A stretch of 16,719 bases of DNA from Clostridia bacterium (GTDB lineage: Bacteria > Bacillota > Clostridia > Christensenellales > UBA1242). A model generated the notes under the pieces. That model was not told the origin of the DNA and ran no database searches. It worked only from the letters and a program-made list of their open reading frames with translations. This document shows positions 13,294 to 16,719 of this stretch, piece after piece. Location: NCBI GenBank assembly GCA_017964105.1, contig JAGCSP010000023.1, positions 1 through 16,719 on the forward strand, written 5' to 3'. Each line of letters begins with the position of its first letter. Within the stretch, counting starts at the first letter, position 1. Made by a program: the position numbers and the translations under genes.

Positions 13294-13872
13294 ATGCCAA
13301 TATCATTTATTGTGTTAGGAATCTCATTAATATATTTTGCAATACTAAAAGAAAACAACATTAAAAAATACACATTAATATTGTGTATTTTGTCATTTTG
13401 TATGGTGTTTGTGACACAAACAATACAAATAAATCAATATTTAGGGGTGAATCTAGCAGGTGTGCTAGGGTGTGTGTTTGCAATATGCTATGCTTGTATG
13501 TGCAAATGTGCAAAAATAAATTTGTTGTTTGTTGGTGCTATTCAATTACTTTTGTATATAATGTGTTTTAAGGCAAATAGTGAATTGCATTATTTATTTA
13601 ATGCTATTCCAACGCTACTTATTTTGTTTGTTCCACTTTTGTTTATTGGGAATATAAAAGAGTGTTTGTTTTTGTGTGTGTTGGCTGTCACCTTAATTAG
13701 TGGTGTAAGTTTGATATTCGCACAAACTAATTTGTGGTATGGTATCTTTATAGATTTACAAATTGTGTCAATTGGTGTTATTGCTATGTCTGTAAGGTTG
13801 GCATTTCAATTTATCTTTTTGTTTTTTAAATATTTGTTTGGTGGCTTTAATAAATTTAAGGCAACCATATAA
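13294..13872 (+). CDS. Cys-rich multipass membrane protein of unknown function
   Basis: I do not recognise this 192-residue protein. It is almost entirely hydrophobic, with about seven possible membrane segments (roughly 2-18, 26-41, 51-70, 75-92, 102-119, 121-143, and 150-182, which may be two). It has ten Cys, including a dense C-x2-C-x-C-x-C cluster (CYACMCKC, 65-72) at the end of the third segment. The ATG has a GGAG ribosome binding site 9 nt upstream. It lies between the divergent ylmC-like gene and der, and has a possible sigma-E-like promoter, so a sporulation-linked role is conceivable but unproven. Its stop codon lies inside a long AT-only hairpin. No enzyme or transporter motif was identified. 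Confidence 0.75.
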   Translation: MPISFIVLGISLIYFAILKENNIKKYTLILCILSFCMVFVTQTIQINQYLGVNLAGVLGCVFAICYACMCKCAKINLLFVGAIQLLLYIMCFKANSELHYLFNAIPTLLILFVPLLFIGNIKECLFLCVLAVTLISGVSLIFAQTNLWYGIFIDLQIVSIGVIAMSVRLAFQFIFLFFKYLFGGFNKFKATI

Positions 13873-13905
13873 TAAATTAATTTTTAAAATTACTATTTAT
13901 TATAT
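13867..13905. repeat. 39-nt AT-only inverted repeat after the membrane-protein gene
   Basis: ATATAATAAAT (13867-13877) pairs perfectly with ATTTATTATAT (13895-13905). Inside, TAATTTT (13878-13884) pairs with AAAATTA (13886-13892), so the two nested repeats make an almost continuous 18-bp hairpin with a CT bulge. It includes the TAA stop at 13870-13872. No T-tract follows, so it is not a classical terminator. It may stabilise the 3' end of the RNA or act as a weak terminator. Confidence 0.5.
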
Positions 13906-13919
13906 ACCAACATTTTGTT

Positions 13920-13947
13920 TTGCTAAAAGTGGTGTATTTGATATAAT
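13920..13947 (+). promoter_or_regulatory. sigma-A promoter of der
   Basis: TTGCTA (13920-13925), 16 nt, then TATAAT (13942-13947). It lies 18 nt upstream of the der ATG, which has a TAGGTG ribosome binding site. Confidence 0.65.
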
Positions 13948-13965
13948 AGCCATGTAGGTGAAATT

Positions 13966-15288
13966 ATGAAAAAGCCACTAGTTGCAGTTGTGGGTAGACC
14001 CAATGTTGGTAAAAGTACACTTTTTAATAGAATTTGTGGCCGCAGGATAAGCATTGTAAAAGATGTTCCTGGTGTCACTCGAGATAGAATATATGGCGAC
14101 GCAGAATGGTGTGGCTATGCTTTTTCGCTTGTTGATACAGGCGGAATTGATAAAACAGACACAAGTGGTTTTCAAGAAAATATAGTGGCACAAGCACAAA
14201 TTGCTGTTGAATTAGCAGATGTTGTATTGCTTGTTGTGGATGGCAAGCAAGGGTTAGTTCCTGCAGACTATGAAGCAGTTGAATTTTTGCGTAGATTTAA
14301 TGTGCCAGTAATTTTGGTTGTTAATAAAATTGATAATAACGAATTGGAAAACACATATGAGTTCTATAATCTTGGTCTTGGCGAGCCAATGCCTGTGAGT
14401 GCAGAACACAATAAAGGTGTTGCTGATGTTTTGGATGTTGTTATTTCCAAATTTCAATCAAAGATTGACCCAGAAAAAGACAGCGAAAAAATTAAAGTTG
14501 CAGTTGTTGGTAAACCAAATGCTGGAAAATCTAGTTTGGTGAATAAACTTATTGGTCAAAATAGGGTGATGGTAAGTGATATTGCGGGCACCACAAGAGA
14601 TGCAATAGATACACCATTTACTTATAACGACACAGAGTATTTGCTCATTGATACTGCGGGCATTAGACGCAAAAGAGGCATTGAAAGTGAAAGTGTTGAA
14701 TTATATTCTGTAATTCGCGCATTTGAAGCTATTAGACGTGCTGATGTGGTTATACTTGTAGTGGATGCAAAAGAAGGGTTGTCAGAGCAAGATGTGCGCA
14801 TTGCTGGATTTATTCATGAAGAAGGCAAACCAAGCGTTGTGTTAATGAATAAGTGGGATTTGATAGAAAAAGATGATAAAACAATGAACAAGTTTAATGA
14901 AAAACTTGCAGAAGACCTAAAATTTATGGATTATTATATTCCAGAATATGTGTCAGTTCTCACTGGTCAACGCATGAATAAGGTTATGGAAAGTGTGGAA
15001 TTAGCATATTCAAATAGTATGACAAGAGTGCCTACAAGCACACTAAACGACATACTTCAAAAAGCAGTTTTGTCACAAGAACCACCATCTCACAAGGGTA
15101 AGAGATTAAAAATTAATTATATTACCCAAGCAGATGTGGCACCGCCAACATTTGTATTGTTTGTAAATGATAAAGATTTGTTGCATTTTAGTTATGAAAG
15201 ATTTCTTACTAATGCACTAAGATCAGCTATTGATTTTAGAGGAACACCAATAAAATTAGTTATAAAAAATAAATCGGAGAAAGATTAA
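13966..15288 (+). CDS. der: ribosome-associated double-GTPase Der (EngA)
   Basis: A 440-residue GTPase needed for maturation of the large ribosomal subunit. There are two G domains in tandem. The first has GRPNVGKST (10-18), VDTGG near 57 and NKID near 120. The second has GKPNAGKSS near 182, DTAGIRRKRG near 230 and NKWD near 300. The C-terminal KH-like domain (about 355-440) carries PPSHKGKRLKINYITQADVAPPTFVLF. The length matches the family (about 435-440). The stop overlaps the plsY start by 1 nt (TAATG), so the two are translationally coupled. The der-plsY order, with spoIVA nearby, is a common Clostridia arrangement. Confidence 0.98.
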   Translation: MKKPLVAVVGRPNVGKSTLFNRICGRRISIVKDVPGVTRDRIYGDAEWCGYAFSLVDTGGIDKTDTSGFQENIVAQAQIAVELADVVLLVVDGKQGLVPADYEAVEFLRRFNVPVILVVNKIDNNELENTYEFYNLGLGEPMPVSAEHNKGVADVLDVVISKFQSKIDPEKDSEKIKVAVVGKPNAGKSSLVNKLIGQNRVMVSDIAGTTRDAIDTPFTYNDTEYLLIDTAGIRRKRGIESESVELYSVIRAFEAIRRADVVILVVDAKEGLSEQDVRIAGFIHEEGKPSVVLMNKWDLIEKDDKTMNKFNEKLAEDLKFMDYYIPEYVSVLTGQRMNKVMESVELAYSNSMTRVPTSTLNDILQKAVLSQEPPSHKGKRLKINYITQADVAPPTFVLFVNDKDLLHFSYERFLTNALRSAIDFRGTPIKLVIKNKSEKD

Positions 15289-16007
15289 TGACAGCTTTAA
15301 AATTTGTAGGTATTATTATTGTTGCGTATTTTTGCGGTAATTTATCTATTTCGAGATTTGTTGCTCGTAGACGCAATGTAGATATTGATTCTACTGGTAG
15401 TGGTAACCCAGGTGCTACAAATATGTTGCGCAACGCAGGTATTGTTCCTGCTTTGTGTACATTGCTATTTGATGCGGCAAAGTGCGTGTTGCCATGTCTT
15501 GGTGCATTCTTACTATTTGAGGGTAGTAGCGTATGGCAATATGGCATTTTTAGATTAAGTACACCTGAAATTGCTGATATTGCAGTTTATACTGCAGCAA
15601 TTGCATGTATGTTAGGTCATATGTTTCCTGTTGTACGCAAATTTAAAGGTGGCAAAGGTGTGGCATGTGGATGCGGTCTTGCATTCTTTACTCAACCAGT
15701 ACTTGCAGCAATATTGTTTGTTATTTATATTTTGATTTTAATATTCATTCGTATTGGATCTGTTGGCTCACTAGTTGCAGCATTTTGTTATGTTACTTCC
15801 AACACTGTGATATTGCTTCTAAATAAATATTATGGTTCATTTGGATTAACATTATCTGTACTATTTCTAATTGTATTTGCTCATCGTAAAAATATTGACA
15901 GATTAATACACAAAAAAGAAAATATGCTAGATTTGCAAAAATCCGCACAAATGGATGTAGATTATTACAAATCAAAAAGGAAGAAAAAAGACAACGAAGA
16001 AAAATAA
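15288..16007 (+). CDS. plsY: acyl-phosphate:glycerol-3-phosphate acyltransferase PlsY
   Basis: A 239-residue integral membrane enzyme that makes lysophosphatidic acid from acyl-phosphate and glycerol-3-phosphate, the first step of phospholipid synthesis in Bacillota. All three active-site motifs are visible: GSGNPGATNMLR (37-48), GHMFPVVRKFKGGKGVA (109-125) and the HRKNIDRL loop near 198. About six membrane segments are present. The last ~35 residues are a highly charged tail (KSKRKKKDNEEK at the end) that makes it longer than the usual ~200 residues. The ATG overlaps the der stop. The gpsA gene often found next in Clostridia, encoding the enzyme that supplies glycerol-3-phosphate, is absent here. 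Confidence 0.96.
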   Translation: MTALKFVGIIIVAYFCGNLSISRFVARRRNVDIDSTGSGNPGATNMLRNAGIVPALCTLLFDAAKCVLPCLGAFLLFEGSSVWQYGIFRLSTPEIADIAVYTAAIACMLGHMFPVVRKFKGGKGVACGCGLAFFTQPVLAAILFVIYILILIFIRIGSVGSLVAAFCYVTSNTVILLLNKYYGSFGLTLSVLFLIVFAHRKNIDRLIHKKENMLDLQKSAQMDVDYYKSKRKKKDNEEK

Positions 16008-16016
16008 CTTAATTTC

Positions 16017-16044
16017 AAATGCGCATTTTGGTGCGCATTTTTTT
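16017..16044 (+). terminator. intrinsic terminator after plsY
   Basis: AAATGCGCA (16017-16025) and TGCGCATTT (16032-16040) form a perfect 9-bp stem around a TTTTGG loop, with the T-tract continuing to 16044. Confidence 0.9.
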
Positions 16045-16052
16045 ATTTTTGG

Positions 16053-16081
16053 TTATATAGTAGCAAAGTAACTCATATTAT
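16053..16081 (+). promoter_or_regulatory. sigma-E-like promoter of spoIVA
   Basis: TTATATA (16053-16059, 5 of 7 to KMATATT), 14 nt, then CATATTAT (16074-16081, 6 of 8 to CATACAMT). spoIVA is a known sigma-E gene in Bacillus. Here there is a normal leader with a GGAGGT ribosome binding site at 16100-16105. Confidence 0.5.
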
Positions 16082-16111
16082 AGAATTAAGATTACTTTTG
16101 GAGGTAATTTA

Positions 16112-16719
16112 ATGAGTAACTTTGATATTTATAAGGATATTGCTATGCGAACATCTGGTGATATTTATGTAGGTGTAGTTGGTCCAGTTCGTACAGGTAA
16201 ATCTACTTTTATTACAAAGATGTTAAACACTTTGATTATTCCAAATATTACAAATAATCACAGCAAGCAACGTACAATAGACGAAATGCCACAAAGTGGT
16301 GATGGCAAAACTATTATGACCATGCAACCAAAATTTGTGCCAGATATAGCAGTGCCAGTAAGCATTGGCGAAGATGTAAAAATGAATGTAAGATTAATAG
16401 ATTGTGTTGGTTATCTTGTGGATGGAGTATCTGGCCATGAAGAAAGTGGAAAGCCAAGACTTGTAAAAACACCTTGGAGCACTGAAAAAATGCCATTTGC
16501 AGAAGCTGCAGCACTTGGTACAAACAAAGTGATCACTACACATTCAACCATTGGAATAGTAGTAACAACTGATGGAAGTTTTGGTGAGTTTGAAAGAAGC
16601 GATTACATAGAAGCCGAAGAAAAAGTTATTAATGAATTAAAGTCAATTAATAAACCATTTATAATAATCTTAAATAGTACACATCCTGATAGCGATGCAA
16701 CAATTAATATTAAAAATGA
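16112..16719 (+). CDS. spoIVA: stage IV sporulation protein A, 5' part (runs off the right edge)
   Basis: The first 202 residues of SpoIVA, the mother-cell ATPase that polymerises on the forespore surface to make the basement layer of the spore coat. Similarity to Bacillus SpoIVA is clear throughout: FDIYKDIAMRTSGDIYVGVVG (4-24), the Walker A GPVRTGKST (24-32), DEMPQSGDGKTIMTMQPKFVP near 55-75, RLIDCVGYLVDG near 95, and HSTIGIVVTTDGSFGEFERSDYIEAEE near 147. The Bacillus protein is about 490 residues, so roughly 60 percent is missing beyond the window; no stop is present. The ATG has an excellent GGAGGT site 6 nt upstream. This gene is the clearest evidence that the organism forms endospores. 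Confidence 0.96.
   Translation, partial: MSNFDIYKDIAMRTSGDIYVGVVGPVRTGKSTFITKMLNTLIIPNITNNHSKQRTIDEMPQSGDGKTIMTMQPKFVPDIAVPVSIGEDVKMNVRLIDCVGYLVDGVSGHEESGKPRLVKTPWSTEKMPFAEAAALGTNKVITTHSTIGIVVTTDGSFGEFERSDYIEAEEKVINELKSINKPFIIILNSTHPDSDATINIKN

Noticed and set aside
1..16719. tRNA/rRNA genes, CRISPR arrays, insertion sequences or phage genes
   Set aside because: None was seen: no clover-leaf sequences, regularly spaced repeats, transposase motifs or integrases.

Overview
The window is AT-rich DNA from a low-GC, endospore-forming anaerobic bacterium of the Bacillota, most likely an uncultured member of the Clostridia. The evidence is SpoIVA, SpoIVFB, a YlmC/YmxH-family protein, a bacterial 2[4Fe-4S] ferredoxin, sigma-A and sigma-E-like promoters, and ordinary use of TAA, TAG and TGA as stops. 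The assignment below class level is a guess. The first ~97 bases do not belong: they are GC-rich (62 G/C in bases 1-100 against 28 in 101-200) and hold the start of a foreign signal-peptide gene, so the left end looks like an assembly chimera or a real junction.

Layout. 112-2247 (minus): one secreted protein with three jelly-roll/carbohydrate-binding-like modules, cut by a single in-frame TAG at codon 101. 2470-3327 (plus): two half-size TauE/SafE transporter genes. 3392-3559: a 55-residue ferredoxin with its own promoter and terminator. 3731-6259: a two-gene operon of a Ppx/GppA-like and an MreB-like protein, both with damaged nucleotide-binding or catalytic motifs. 6385-8832: minD, minE, a SpoIVFA-like gene and spoIVFB, closed by a terminator. 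8883-12301: comEC, holA and a TfoX N-terminal-domain gene. 12340-13191 (minus): nrdR and ylmC-like. 13294-13872: an unrecognised Cys-rich membrane protein. 13966-16007: der and plsY. 16112 to the right edge: the start of spoIVA.

How it fits together. The centre resembles the classical mreBCD-minCD-spoIVFAB locus of Bacillus and relatives, but mreC, mreD and minC are absent, MinE follows MinD directly, and the MreB copy carries Lys in place of key Asp residues. It sits beside another actin-fold (ASKHA) protein that also lacks catalytic signatures. This rewired shape/division locus is the best candidate for new biology here. A second theme is start-site architecture: two genes (spoIVFA-like, ylmC-like) lack a Shine-Dalgarno and have a sigma-E-like -10 element exactly 5 nt before the ATG, and comEC has a sigma-A promoter 6 nt before its ATG. 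This suggests leaderless mRNAs, some of them specific to the mother cell.
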